This document shows, piece by piece, positions 1 through 8,605 of a stretch of 12,778 nucleotides of DNA. The DNA lies in NCBI GenBank assembly GCA_964462295.1, contig CAYWXH010000041.1:1-12778 (forward strand), written 5' to 3'. The position numbers and the translations under genes are program-made. Each line of letters opens with the position of its first letter. Positions within the stretch are counted from its first letter, which is position 1. Source of the stretch: JALVIU01 sp964462295. GTDB lineage: Bacteria; Atribacterota; JALVIU01. Under the pieces are notes generated by a model. That model ran no database searches and had not been told where the DNA came from. It saw only the letters and a list, made by a program, of their open reading frames with translations.

Positions 1-1340
1 TCACTTTCCATTTCCAAAAAAGAAAACAATCCATAAGTTATCTTTTTATTTTTAAATAACCCATGAAGATAGGTGCCAAATACATTATCCTTAACCATTC
101 CAATATAGGGATCTTCTTTAGAAAGTGGCTCACCTCCCCTAAAAATTGACTTACCATGGTGGATCTCATAACCTTCTAATTCATCTCCTATATCTATTCC
201 TAGATATGGAATAGAAACCCGGGAAGTAATCCTATTTCTTTCTCTTAAGACCTTTTTTCTTTTAAGAATAGTTTTTCCTTTAAGAAATCCAAATCCTTCA
301 ATCCTTTTATCATTACTTTCTATCCCATATGGATCCTCTATGTATTCACCCAACATCTGATATCCACTACATATACCGATTATAATACCCCCCTGTTTAC
401 CAAAGTTCCTTATTTTTTCAAAAAATCCCTTTTCCTTTAGCCAAATAAGGTCATATATAGTATTTCTACTTCCGGGAATTATTAAAATCTTAACATTCTT
501 TAGATACTCTGGATAGTCTATGTATTCTGCTATTTTACTATGTAGAAGCAAAGAAAAATCTGTAGAATTTGAAAGATGAGGAAGCTTCAATATTTTTATA
601 GGACTATTTTTCTCTCCAGTCAAAAAAGCAAGACTCTGAGAATCTTCTTCGGGGAATCTAAAATCTACATATGGCAAAACACCAACTACAGGAACACCTG
701 TAATTTCTTTAAGCTTTTCTAATCCAGGTCTTAAAATTTCTATATCTCCCCTAAATTTATTTATAATAAAACCTTTTATGAGTTTCCTTTGTTTTACAAG
801 GTTCCATGTGCCCCACAAAGATGCAAATACTCCACCTCTTTCTATATCTCCTATAAGTAAAACAGGGGCATCAAGATAACTTGCAACCTTCATATTTACG
901 ATCTCATATTTATCCAGATTAATCTCTGCAGGACTTCCTGCCCCTTCTATTATTAGGATATCATATTCCCTATACAAAGTCTCTATTGATTCTCTAACCT
1001 TTTCCCAAAGATGGTCATGATATTTGTAATAATCCTTATAGCTTACAATTTTCCAAGGTTTTCCATGAACAATTACTTGAGATCTTCCATCTCCAATTGG
1101 CTTAAGAAGTATAGGATTCATATGATAGGTAGGATTTATGCCCATAGATATTGCTTGGAAGTATTGTGCCCATGAAATCTCTCGATTGCCCTGAATAACT
1201 CTTGAATTAAGAGACATATTTTGGGATTTAAAAGGGGCTACTCTGTATCCCTTTTTTGAAAGTATCCTTCCCACTCCTAAGGTAAGAATGGTTTTTCCAA
1301 CAAAAGAGGCTGTCCCTTGAAACATGAGGCTATATCTCAA
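1..1340 (-). CDS. cobQ: Cobyric acid synthase (glutamine-hydrolysing), C-terminus cut by window edge
   Basis: Amidates the side chains of adenosylcobyrinic acid a,c-diamide with glutamine and ATP to give adenosylcobyric acid, late in cobalamin synthesis, in the cytoplasm. About 446 residues are visible and the frame is still open at base 1; family members are usually near 490-510. The N-terminal ATPase has a P-loop-like QGTASFVGKT (residues 8-17) followed by FKSQNMSLNS and MNPILLKP, all typical of CobQ/CbiP. The glutaminase domain has the nucleophile Cys324 in GICSGYQMLG and the catalytic His426 in GTYLHGLF. I chose the TTG start at 1340 because AGGAGGAGG lies 8 bases upstream and the family N-terminus extends ahead of QGT; the ATG at 1325 lies too far from that site. 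It overlaps the end of the pduX-like gene by 11 bases, so translation is probably coupled. Function is well supported. Confidence 0.95.
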   Translation of the reverse strand, partial: MRYSLMFQGTASFVGKTILTLGVGRILSKKGYRVAPFKSQNMSLNSRVIQGNREISWAQYFQAISMGINPTYHMNPILLKPIGDGRSQVIVHGKPWKIVSYKDYYKYHDHLWEKVRESIETLYREYDILIIEGAGSPAEINLDKYEIVNMKVASYLDAPVLLIGDIERGGVFASLWGTWNLVKQRKLIKGFIINKFRGDIEILRPGLEKLKEITGVPVVGVLPYVDFRFPEEDSQSLAFLTGEKNSPIKILKLPHLSNSTDFSLLLHSKIAEYIDYPEYLKNVKILIIPGSRNTIYDLIWLKEKGFFEKIRNFGKQGGIIIGICSGYQMLGEYIEDPYGIESNDKRIEGFGFLKGKTILKRKKVLRERNRITSRVSIPYLGIDIGDELEGYEIHHGKSIFRGGEPLSKEDPYIGMVKDNVFGTYLHGLFKNKKITYGLFSFLEMES

Positions 1341-2178
1341 AAAGGTGTCCTCCTCCTACAAAATCATACCACCCCAAAAAAGAGGCAGAAGGGAAAAGCC
1401 CTCTTATCTTATCTACGTCATCCTTTTTAGAATATGGAGTATATATACCACAAACTGTGCCACTATGTGCCATGTTTACACCTACTGCGCCTAACTTGAG
1501 GACTTCTTCTATAAGAGCTTTACATTGTTCTTTGGAAAGGATTTTTTGATTTTCTATTGTATTTTCTGTTATAATCTTTCCAAATAGCCCCATATCTCTT
1601 TCTTGAAAGGCCTTTTTTAAGTTTTCTAAAAGATAAGACGAAAACTCCTCATCTGGTATAGGTCTTTCAAACTCTAAGGTATCTATCTCTCCCCCAAAAT
1701 CCAAAACTAAAACTTTTAGAGGGAACGGTTTCCCTATATACTCCCAAAAAGTACCTCTCATATAATCAAAAGCCACAATTCCTGGAAACATGACCCCATC
1801 AGTAGGCTCTATTTCAATGGCAATATCTGCTATTTCAGATGGGGAAAGAAAAGGACCAAAATACTTATCTAGTGCATATAAAACACTTGAAATATCTGCA
1901 CTGCTTGATGCCATACCCTTTCCTCTTGGAATATTAGAGGTAAGGTTTAAAGAGACTCCTTCTATCCTTATATTGTATCTTTCGGAAAAGATCTCTATTG
2001 CCCTTTGGGCCTTCCATCCAAGCCCATTAAACTCGGCATTTTTATCTATTTGAGTAATAGTGGTAACAGAAAAAAGGTTAATAGGGGCAGTAACGAGAAA
2101 ATCCTTTCCATCTATCCTTCCCTGTATAAGCTCACCACATGTACCTGGCACAAATATACTAAACTTTTTAATCTTCAT
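1330..2178 (-). CDS. pduX: PduX-like L-threonine kinase (GHMP kinase family)
   Basis: Predicted to phosphorylate L-threonine to L-threonine-O-3-phosphate, the precursor of the aminopropanol arm of the cobalamin nucleotide loop. The 282-residue length fits the family. PGTCGELIQG at residues 11-20 is the hallmark of PduX-type proteins. The GHMP ATP-binding motif is IPRGKGMASSSA at about 83-94, and the C-terminal GHMP motif is HSGTVCGIY at about 238-246. The neighbouring cobQ supports a cobalamin role over other GHMP kinases. The ATG lies inside the last codons of rnz (11-base overlap) and has only a weak GGA upstream, so its translation probably depends on ribosomes finishing rnz. The family call is firm; the exact substrate is inferred from motif and neighbour. 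Confidence 0.85.
   Translation of the reverse strand: MKIKKFSIFVPGTCGELIQGRIDGKDFLVTAPINLFSVTTITQIDKNAEFNGLGWKAQRAIEIFSERYNIRIEGVSLNLTSNIPRGKGMASSSADISSVLYALDKYFGPFLSPSEIADIAIEIEPTDGVMFPGIVAFDYMRGTFWEYIGKPFPLKVLVLDFGGEIDTLEFERPIPDEEFSSYLLENLKKAFQERDMGLFGKIITENTIENQKILSKEQCKALIEEVLKLGAVGVNMAHSGTVCGIYTPYSKKDDVDKIRGLFPSASFLGWYDFVGGGHLFEI
1349..1357 (-). promoter_or_regulatory. Ribosome binding site deciding the cobQ TTG start
   Basis: AGGAGGAGG lies inside the last codons of the upstream pduX-like gene, 8 bases before the TTG at 1340. Its spacing favours that start over the ATG at 1325, which would be 23 bases away. Confidence 0.75.
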
Positions 2179-3079
2179 ACGGAATATCCATTGTCATATA
2201 GTCTTTAGCTATCATGGTATTTGGAAATATCTCTCTTGCCTTTCTTAGTAACTCCTCTTCGTCACTGTATCTTGGTGATATATGGATAAGGAGAAGCTTT
2301 TTTACATTTGCCTTCTTTGCAATCCTTGCTGCATCTTTTACTGAGGAATGTCCCCTCTCTATTGCCATGACATCATCATCTCCTGAGAACATTCCATCAT
2401 GCATAAGCAGATCTGCCTCTTTTGCAAACTCTATCATTTCATCCATAGGATTTGTATCTGTTGCATACACTATCTTTCTTCCCCTTCTTGGTGGGCCCAT
2501 AACTTGATGTGGATATACAATCTTCCCATCGGAAAGTTTGACAGGATTTCCATCTTGAAGTTTTTTAAAAAGTGGTCCAGGTTTTATTCCTAGTTTTATA
2601 GCCTCATCAGGAAAGAACTTTCCCGGTCTTTTCCTCTCTTCTATTTTGTATCCAAGGGTAAATATTATATGAGAAAGGGGCATAGCATATATTTCATATT
2701 CTCTGCTTTCAAATATTTTTCCTCCTGTTACTTCATGTATTATAAGCTCATAATCCAATCTAAAGTTTAAGTGTTTTTTCATATTTTCCATAAATTCTTT
2801 CATACCAGGAGGCCCATAGAGTTCTAAAGGTTTTTCTCTCGAAAATTGAGAAAGGGTCATAAGAAGTCCTGTAAGGCCAAGTATGTGATCTCCATGAAAA
2901 TGACTTATAAAGATCTTTTCTAATCTTCCTGGTTTTATATGTGAACGCATAATGCGAAATTGTGTACCCTCTCCACAATCAAAAAGAAAAACCTCTCCCT
3001 TTCTCTCTATCACAAAGGCAGGGAGTCCCCGATATAGACTGGGGACCCCTCCACCTGTGCCAAGTGCTGTAAGTTTCAT
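2168..3079 (-). CDS. rnz: Ribonuclease Z (tRNA 3'-end endonuclease)
   Basis: Zinc-dependent endonuclease that trims the 3' trailer of precursor tRNAs. The 303-residue length is that of the short bacterial RNase Z. Metal-binding motif HFHGDH lies at residues 60-65, with further ligands likely at His137 (PLSH), Asp208 (ATDT) and His266 (IHISPRY); GHSS at about 243-246 is the usual late motif. Residues 153-177 (GKFFPDEAIKLGIKPGPLF and following) match the flexible arm with its GP motif that grips the tRNA elbow, which separates RNase Z from other metallo-beta-lactamase proteins. Only 9 bases separate it from the argG stop, so it appears to belong to the arginine transcript. The ribosome site (AGGA) is weaker than those of the arg genes, suggesting lower expression. 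The common E in the family's HEAT-like motif is D228 here. Confidence 0.95.
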   Translation of the reverse strand: MKLTALGTGGGVPSLYRGLPAFVIERKGEVFLFDCGEGTQFRIMRSHIKPGRLEKIFISHFHGDHILGLTGLLMTLSQFSREKPLELYGPPGMKEFMENMKKHLNFRLDYELIIHEVTGGKIFESREYEIYAMPLSHIIFTLGYKIEERKRPGKFFPDEAIKLGIKPGPLFKKLQDGNPVKLSDGKIVYPHQVMGPPRRGRKIVYATDTNPMDEMIEFAKEADLLMHDGMFSGDDDVMAIERGHSSVKDAARIAKKANVKKLLLIHISPRYSDEEELLRKAREIFPNTMIAKDYMTMDIPYED

Positions 3080-3088
3080 ATTTATATC

Positions 3089-4285
3089 CTATTTATTGCT
3101 CCTTTCTACCTCAGAATATATCTTAAGTGGTAAACCAAATATATCAATAAATCCCTTTGCCGCTTTATGATCAAACATATCTTTTTCATCATATGTAGCA
3201 AGGTTGAAATCATAGAGGGAATAAGGAGATTTTCTACCGTCAATTATAATATTTCCCTTGAAGAGTTTCATTCTTATAGTACCTGTAACCTTTTCCTGCA
3301 CAGTATTATTAAAACTGTCAAGTGCCTTTTTAAGTGGAGAATACCAAAGTCCATTATACACAAGTTCTGTATATTTTTGGTCTGTAAGTGCCTTAAAGTG
3401 GAGAAGTTCTCGTGTAGCAACAAGTGATTCAAGGTCTTTGTGTGCCTCAATCAATATAAGTGCAGCAGGGGTTTCATATGTTTCTCTGGACTTAATGCCA
3501 ACGAGTCTATTTTCTATCATATCTATTCTTCCTATACCGTTTTCGCCACCTACCTTATTTAGATAATTTATAAGTTCTACAGGTCCCATCTCTTTATTAT
3601 TTATCTTTCTTGGAATTCCTTTTTCAAAATATATCTCTAATTTAGTAGGGGTATCTGGTGCATCTTCTATCTTTCTTGTCCATATATATGGTTCATCGGG
3701 CGGCGCATTCCATGGATCTTCTAATACCCCACACTCAATACTTCTACCCCATAAATTTTCATCAATACTATAAGGACTATCTACATCAACAGGTATAGGG
3801 ATATCATTTTTCTTTGCATATTCAATCTCTTCATCCCTTGTAAGTCCCCATTCCCTTACAGGGGCCACTATCTTGAGAGAGGGATTAAGTGCAGCAATTG
3901 AAACCTCAAATCTTACCTGGTCATTTCCTTTACCTGTAGCACCATGTGCTACATACTCTGCCCCTTCCTTTTCTGCAATCTCTACCAATTTCTTTGCGAT
4001 AAGGGGCCTCGAAAGAGAAGCGCTCATAGCATATCTTCCTTCATAGAGACCATTTGCAAATAGTGTTGGAAATATAAAATCTTCTGCAAATTCCTTTTTC
4101 GCATCTACAAGATAGACTTTTTTTGCACCAATCCTATATGCCTTATTTTTTACCTCAGATAAATCTTTTTGCTGTCCTACATCTAAGGCAACGGCAATTA
4201 CTTCTGCCTGATACTTATCGGCAAGCCACTTTATAGCAACAGAGGTATCAAGACCTCCAGAGTAAGCAAGAACAACTTTTTTCAT
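3089..4285 (-). CDS. argG: Argininosuccinate synthase
   Basis: Joins citrulline and aspartate with ATP to make argininosuccinate, the penultimate step of arginine synthesis. The 398 residues match the short bacterial form. The ATP-pyrophosphatase loop AYSGGLDTS lies at residues 7-15, and conserved stretches such as GATGKGNDQVRFE and YSIDENLWGRSIE are intact. The ATG is preceded by AGGAGGAG and lies 11 bases after the argD stop. This is the last arginine gene in the window; ornithine carbamoyltransferase (argF) and argininosuccinate lyase (argH), which flank its step, are not here. No terminator is seen between it and rnz. Confidence 0.98.
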   Translation of the reverse strand: MKKVVLAYSGGLDTSVAIKWLADKYQAEVIAVALDVGQQKDLSEVKNKAYRIGAKKVYLVDAKKEFAEDFIFPTLFANGLYEGRYAMSASLSRPLIAKKLVEIAEKEGAEYVAHGATGKGNDQVRFEVSIAALNPSLKIVAPVREWGLTRDEEIEYAKKNDIPIPVDVDSPYSIDENLWGRSIECGVLEDPWNAPPDEPYIWTRKIEDAPDTPTKLEIYFEKGIPRKINNKEMGPVELINYLNKVGGENGIGRIDMIENRLVGIKSRETYETPAALILIEAHKDLESLVATRELLHFKALTDQKYTELVYNGLWYSPLKKALDSFNNTVQEKVTGTIRMKLFKGNIIIDGRKSPYSLYDFNLATYDEKDMFDHKAAKGFIDIFGLPLKIYSEVERSNK

Positions 4286-4296
4286 ACTATCTCCTC

Positions 4297-5484
4297 CTAA
4301 CTATTTTTCAATATATCTTCAAATGTATTTAAAAACATATCTATATGTTCTTTCTCTATTATATATGGGGGAAGAAGCCTTACTACATTTCCATGGGTAC
4401 AGTTTAAAAGTATTCCTTTTTCGCGAAATGCACCCACCATATCATTACATTCATTAAAGAGCTCTATTCCTATCATAAGGCCTTTTCCCCTTACATCTTT
4501 TATTATTTTGGGATATTTTTCCTTCAAAATCTCTATCCCTTTTATTATAAGTTCTCCCTTTTCTGTATTTTTTTCTATAAGACTTTCTTTTTCTATTACA
4601 TCAAGTGTGGCAATACTTGCAGCTGCAGCAACAGGATTTCCTCCAAAGGTAGTACCATGATCTCCATAAGAAAAGGCATCTACTATTTTGGGTGATGCAA
4701 CAAATGCCGATATGGGAAGCCCTCCACCCAAAGCCTTTGCAAGGGTAATGATATCCCCTTTTATACCTGCATAACTTTGTGCAAGGAACTTTCCTGTTCT
4801 CCCCATCCCAGATTGAATTTCATCTGTGATAAGTATTATATCATATTTGTCACATATATCCCTTAACCCTTTCAAAAATTTTTCATCTGCATTTTTGATC
4901 CCGCCTTCTCCCTGAATAGGCTCTACAATAATAGCAGCAACCTCTTCATCTATTAGAGATTCCAAAGAAGAGAGGTCATTAAACTTTGCCTTTTTAAACG
5001 CCGGCATCAAGGGAATATAATCTTTTTGATATTTTTCTTGCCAGGTAGCTGCCAAAGTAGCAATAGTTCTTCCATGAAAAGAATCTTCAAATCCTATAAC
5101 CTTATACTTCTTATCCATTCCTTTTTTTCTAAAATACTTTCTTGCAAGTTTTATTGCACCTTCATTTGCCTCAGAACCACTGTTTGCAAAAAATATCTTA
5201 TATCCTTCACCTATATAACTTATAAGTTTTTCTGATAGCTCTAACTGCGGCTTCATATAGTAAAGATTCGAAAGGTGTATATACTTTTTTGCCTGTTCGG
5301 CTATAGCATTTACTACTTTAGGATGTCCATAACCAAGTGCCATCACAGCAATACCTGCAAGAAGGTCAAGGTATTTCTTTCCAGAAGTATCAAAAAGATA
5401 TACCCCCTCTCCATGGTCAATCATTATAGGGATTCTACTGTATGTCCCTATAAAATATCTCTTTTCAAGTTCTATAAAATCCAT
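4297..5484 (-). CDS. argD: Acetylornithine aminotransferase
   Basis: PLP-dependent class III aminotransferase that converts N-acetylglutamate semialdehyde to N-acetylornithine with glutamate as donor. The 395-residue length is typical. NSGSEAN at residues 101-107 is the phosphate-binding loop, Asp221 in TDEIQSGMGRTG contacts the PLP ring nitrogen, and Lys250 in TLAKALGGGLP forms the Schiff base. The ArgD-type FHGRT motif is present near 137-141. The start has AGGAGG a few bases upstream and the gene begins 13 bases after argB. A related lysine or GABA aminotransferase is possible on sequence alone, but its place between argB and argG makes ArgD clear. Confidence 0.97.
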   Translation of the reverse strand: MDFIELEKRYFIGTYSRIPIMIDHGEGVYLFDTSGKKYLDLLAGIAVMALGYGHPKVVNAIAEQAKKYIHLSNLYYMKPQLELSEKLISYIGEGYKIFFANSGSEANEGAIKLARKYFRKKGMDKKYKVIGFEDSFHGRTIATLAATWQEKYQKDYIPLMPAFKKAKFNDLSSLESLIDEEVAAIIVEPIQGEGGIKNADEKFLKGLRDICDKYDIILITDEIQSGMGRTGKFLAQSYAGIKGDIITLAKALGGGLPISAFVASPKIVDAFSYGDHGTTFGGNPVAAAASIATLDVIEKESLIEKNTEKGELIIKGIEILKEKYPKIIKDVRGKGLMIGIELFNECNDMVGAFREKGILLNCTHGNVVRLLPPYIIEKEHIDMFLNTFEDILKNS

Positions 5485-5497
5485 AATCCCCTCCTTT

Positions 5498-6355
5498 CTA
5501 ACTCTTTACAATTTCTGTTCCCACACCCTCTTCTGTGAATATCTCAAGAAGTATAGAGTGTGGAGAATTTCCATTTATTATATGTACCTTCCCTACACCG
5601 CCTTCTAATGCCTCCATACCAGACAAAACTTTGGGAAGCATTCCTCCTACTATATCCCCCCTATCTATAAGTTTTTTGGCATCAGAAATAGAAAGATGAG
5701 AAATTAAACCCTTTTCTCTATCTATTACCCCTTCTGTATCTGTAAGGTATATAAGTTTTTCTGCACCTAATGTTTCAGCCACCTTTCCTGCTACAATATC
5801 TGCGTTTATATTATACCCTTGTCCCTTTTCATCTATTCCAATAGATGAAATCACAGGTATGTATCCCTCATCTATAAGATACCTTAAAAGTTCTATATTT
5901 ATACTTTTTATATTTCCTACATATCCTAAATCCAGTGATTCATTAAGAACTAACTTTTCTGCCTTTATAAGATTGGCATCTTTTCCCGATAAACCTATAG
6001 CAAGCCCACCTTGTGCATTTATCCCTGCAACTACCCTTTTATTTACCTTTCCTGCAAGTATCATCTCTACTATATCAAGTGTCTCCTTATCTGTAATCCT
6101 ATGGCCGCTTACAAATTTTGAAGGGATACCCAATTTCTTCATAAGAGATGTAATCTCTTTCCCTCCACCATGTACCACAATGGGACGCATGCCTACAAAC
6201 TTTAAGAGTACTATATCCCTAAAGACCTCTTTGCTTAAGGCCTCATCCTCCATCACACTTCCGCCATATTTTACAACTATAATCTTCCTACTGAATTTTT
6301 GGATATAAGGGAGTGCCTCTAATATAACTTGTACTTTTTCACTATTTGTAAGCAT
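5498..6355 (-). CDS. argB: Acetylglutamate kinase, probably arginine-sensitive type
   Basis: Phosphorylates N-acetylglutamate, the usual feedback-controlled step when ArgJ recycles acetyl groups. The protein has 285 residues from the ATG at 6355. I prefer this to the upstream GTG at 6364 because AGGAG at 6366-6370 is 10 bases from the ATG but only one base from the GTG. Nucleotide and substrate motifs are VVKYGGS (27-33), HGGGKEI (62-68), FVSGHRITD (81-89) and GLSGKDANL (121-129). The N-terminal helix before KYGG and the C-terminal LLEIFTEEGVGTEI resemble the arginine-inhibited hexameric class known from Thermotoga and Pseudomonas, as opposed to the shorter E. coli type. Inhibition by arginine is therefore inferred from family resemblance. 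Confidence 0.96.
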   Translation of the reverse strand: MLTNSEKVQVILEALPYIQKFSRKIIVVKYGGSVMEDEALSKEVFRDIVLLKFVGMRPIVVHGGGKEITSLMKKLGIPSKFVSGHRITDKETLDIVEMILAGKVNKRVVAGINAQGGLAIGLSGKDANLIKAEKLVLNESLDLGYVGNIKSINIELLRYLIDEGYIPVISSIGIDEKGQGYNINADIVAGKVAETLGAEKLIYLTDTEGVIDREKGLISHLSISDAKKLIDRGDIVGGMLPKVLSGMEALEGGVGKVHIINGNSPHSILLEIFTEEGVGTEIVKS

Positions 6356-6365
6356 ATATATCACA

Positions 6366-6370
6366 CTCCT
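6366..6370 (-). promoter_or_regulatory. Ribosome binding site deciding the argB start
   Basis: AGGAG overlaps the first base of the argJ stop codon and stands 10 bases before the argB ATG at 6355. The alternative GTG at 6364 is one base away and could not be used with this site. Confidence 0.7.
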
Positions 6371-7542
6371 TATGAATACTGAGTATTTATATTTATATAC
6401 TCATGGGTAAGATCTGTTGTCAAAACCTCTGCCTCCCCTACTCCAATCTTTAAATCTATTATAATCTCTACCTCTTTTTTGCCCAGATATTCTCTTATCT
6501 TTTCTCGAGAGAATTCTGTGGGTTTTCCGTTTTCCACTATCTTTTCCCCTATTTTGATATCTACCTTCTCAGGGTCAATGACTATACCTGCATATCCCAA
6601 GGCAGCCATAATCCTTCCCCAATTCGGGTCTGAACCATAAAGTGCGGTTTTTACAAGAAGAGAATTTGCCACCGTTTTTCCTGCTCTCTTTGCATCTGAG
6701 AAACTATCTGCCCCCTTTATTTTGATTTTTACAAGTTTTGTAGCCCCTTCACCATCTTTTGCTACAAGGTATGCAAGCCCTTTAAGTACTTTATAAAGAG
6801 CATTGTAGAATATCTCAAAATTTTTGTCTTCTCTTTTAATCTTTTCGTTTTCTGAAAAACCGTTTGCCATGACCAAAATAGTATCATTCGTACTTGTATC
6901 CCCATCTACTGTAATAAGGTTAAAGGTTCTTTCTGTGGTCCTAACGAGCGCAAGCTTTAGCATAGGAAGAGATATATTTACATCTGTTGTTACAAAGGTA
7001 AGGGTTGTAGCCATATCAGGATTTATCATCCCTGACCCTTTTGATATCCCCAATATTTTTATCTCTTTTCCTCCTATCTCTATTTCCTCATATACTATCT
7101 TTCTAATTGTATCTGTAGTAAGGATGGCATCTGAAAAATCCAAAAAACCATCTTCACTTAGAGAAGATACGCAACGTTCCGCTCCTTTTAGAATCTTTTC
7201 CATGGGGAGATATGGTCCGATCTTGCCTGTAGATGAGATAGCAACAAGACGAGAATCTATATTTAAAAGCTTTCCCACCTCTTCTGCCTCTCTTTGGACA
7301 TCCTCTAATCCCCTTTTTCCTGTACATGCATTTGCTATACCACTATTTACTAAAATAGCCTGGAGGATTCCTTTTTTTATTATTTCCATATCATAAAGAA
7401 CAGGTGCTGCCTTTACCTTATTTCTTGTAAATACCCCCCATGCTGTAGCTGGTTTTTCTGAATAGATAAGCCCCAAATCTTTTCTTTTGACCCTTACACC
7501 TGAATTTACTCCACTAAACTTAAATCCTGAGGGTGATCTCAT
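6370..7542 (-). CDS. argJ: Glutamate N-acetyltransferase / amino-acid acetyltransferase (ornithine acetyltransferase)
   Basis: Transfers the acetyl group of N-acetylornithine back to glutamate, closing the acetyl cycle and releasing ornithine; some ArgJ proteins also use acetyl-CoA. The 390-residue precursor is normal for the family. Self-cleavage is expected between Ala178 and Thr179 in GMINPDMATTLTF, giving alpha and beta chains with Thr179 as nucleophile. The oxyanion-hole motif STGKIG lies at 104-109, NSGIANACTG at 66-75, GDTSTNDT at 214-221, and the EGATK substrate motif is intact. An ideal AGGAGG stands 7 bases before the ATG. Whether it is mono- or bifunctional cannot be told from sequence; no argA or argE is in the window. 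Confidence 0.97.
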   Translation of the reverse strand: MRSPSGFKFSGVNSGVRVKRKDLGLIYSEKPATAWGVFTRNKVKAAPVLYDMEIIKKGILQAILVNSGIANACTGKRGLEDVQREAEEVGKLLNIDSRLVAISSTGKIGPYLPMEKILKGAERCVSSLSEDGFLDFSDAILTTDTIRKIVYEEIEIGGKEIKILGISKGSGMINPDMATTLTFVTTDVNISLPMLKLALVRTTERTFNLITVDGDTSTNDTILVMANGFSENEKIKREDKNFEIFYNALYKVLKGLAYLVAKDGEGATKLVKIKIKGADSFSDAKRAGKTVANSLLVKTALYGSDPNWGRIMAALGYAGIVIDPEKVDIKIGEKIVENGKPTEFSREKIREYLGKKEVEIIIDLKIGVGEAEVLTTDLTHEYININTQYS

Positions 7543-7557
7543 CTGCCCACCTCCTTT

Positions 7558-8577
7558 CTATAAAAGACTTGTCTCTTCTGGTAATCCAAATCTTATGTTC
7601 ATATTTTGCACTGCTTGACCAGATGCCCCTTTTATAAGATTGTCTATAGCAGAAAATACAAGGATTCTTCCTGTTCTTTCATCTACTCTTAAGGCAATAT
7701 CACAAAAATTAGTATAAGATACGGCCTTTGTATCTGGGAGGCCTTCTTCTATAATTCTTACAAAATAGGCATCTTTATAAAATTCTTTATAAATTTCATC
7801 TATCTCTTTTTGAGATATATTTTTTATTAATTTTGCGTAAATAGATACAAGAATTCCCCTATCCATAGGAACAAGATGAGGGGTAAATGTAATCTTTATA
7901 TCATTTTTTCCACATATTTTGGAAAGTTCTTTTTCTATCTCTGGAATATGTCTATGTAATATAGGAGAATATGGAGAAAAATTTTCATTCCTCTCTGGAA
8001 AGTGAAGCTTTTCTGAAAGCTTTTTTCCTGCACCTGTTGTACCAGATTTTGCATCTATTACAATACTTTCCTCATCTATTAGATGATGTTTCAAAAGTGG
8101 AGCAAGTCCTAATATAGATGCTGTAGGATAACAACCAGGATTTCCTATAAGATTTGACCTTTTTATCTCTTCTTTGTAAAGTTCTGGTAGGCCATATACT
8201 GTCTTATCTAATAGCTCCTTACTCTTATGTTCTACTTTATACCATTTTTCAAATACCTTATAATCTTCAAATCTAAAATCTGCACTCAAATCTATAAGGA
8301 CTGTTCCCTCATTGTACAATTCTTTTGCAAATTCCATTGCTACCTTGTGAGGAGTTGCCGTAAATACTACATCTGACTCTTTTGCTACCTCCTTATAATC
8401 CTTCCAGGTAAATTCAAGATTAATATCTCTATATTTAGGATAAAGTTCCCCTATCTTTTTCCCTTGGTATGTTTTTGATATAAGATTTATAATCTCTACC
8501 TCTTTATGTTTTCTTAAAATCTCAAAAAGCTCTATCCCTGCATACCCTGAAGAACCTATAATACTTACCTTTATCAT
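7558..8577 (-). CDS. argC: N-acetyl-gamma-glutamyl-phosphate reductase
   Basis: NADPH-dependent reduction of N-acetylglutamyl phosphate to the semialdehyde. The protein has 339 residues from the ATG at 8577. The Rossmann motif IIGSSGYAGIEL starts at residue 6, the catalytic Cys149 sits in GNPGCYPTA, and HRHIPEI near 208-214 supplies the active-site His. The frame stays open upstream to a GTG at 8673, but those 32 extra codons would be read from the T-box motif and terminator hairpin, and AGGAGG stands 6 bases before the ATG at 8577, so the longer form is wrong. It is the first gene of the arginine operon and directly follows the T-box terminator. Confidence 0.97.
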   Translation of the reverse strand: MIKVSIIGSSGYAGIELFEILRKHKEVEIINLISKTYQGKKIGELYPKYRDINLEFTWKDYKEVAKESDVVFTATPHKVAMEFAKELYNEGTVLIDLSADFRFEDYKVFEKWYKVEHKSKELLDKTVYGLPELYKEEIKRSNLIGNPGCYPTASILGLAPLLKHHLIDEESIVIDAKSGTTGAGKKLSEKLHFPERNENFSPYSPILHRHIPEIEKELSKICGKNDIKITFTPHLVPMDRGILVSIYAKLIKNISQKEIDEIYKEFYKDAYFVRIIEEGLPDTKAVSYTNFCDIALRVDERTGRILVFSAIDNLIKGASGQAVQNMNIRFGLPEETSLL

Positions 8578-8583
8578 CAAAAA

Positions 8584-8589
8584 CCTCCT
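8584..8589 (-). promoter_or_regulatory. argC ribosome binding site
   Basis: A full AGGAGG stands 6 bases before the argC ATG, downstream of the leader terminator. It fixes the argC start and shows that the upstream in-frame GTG belongs to the leader RNA. Confidence 0.85.
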
Positions 8590-8605
8590 TTCTCCTCTAT
8601 ATAAT

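Noticed and set aside
5859..6308. Plus-strand open frame of 149 codons opposite argB
   Set aside because: Antisense to an intact, strongly supported argB; no family motif and no ribosome site.
6824..7396. Plus-strand open frame of 190 codons opposite argJ
   Set aside because: It lies wholly antisense to argJ, has no ribosome site or recognisable domain, and its low-complexity S/F/I-rich translation is typical of a frame shadow.
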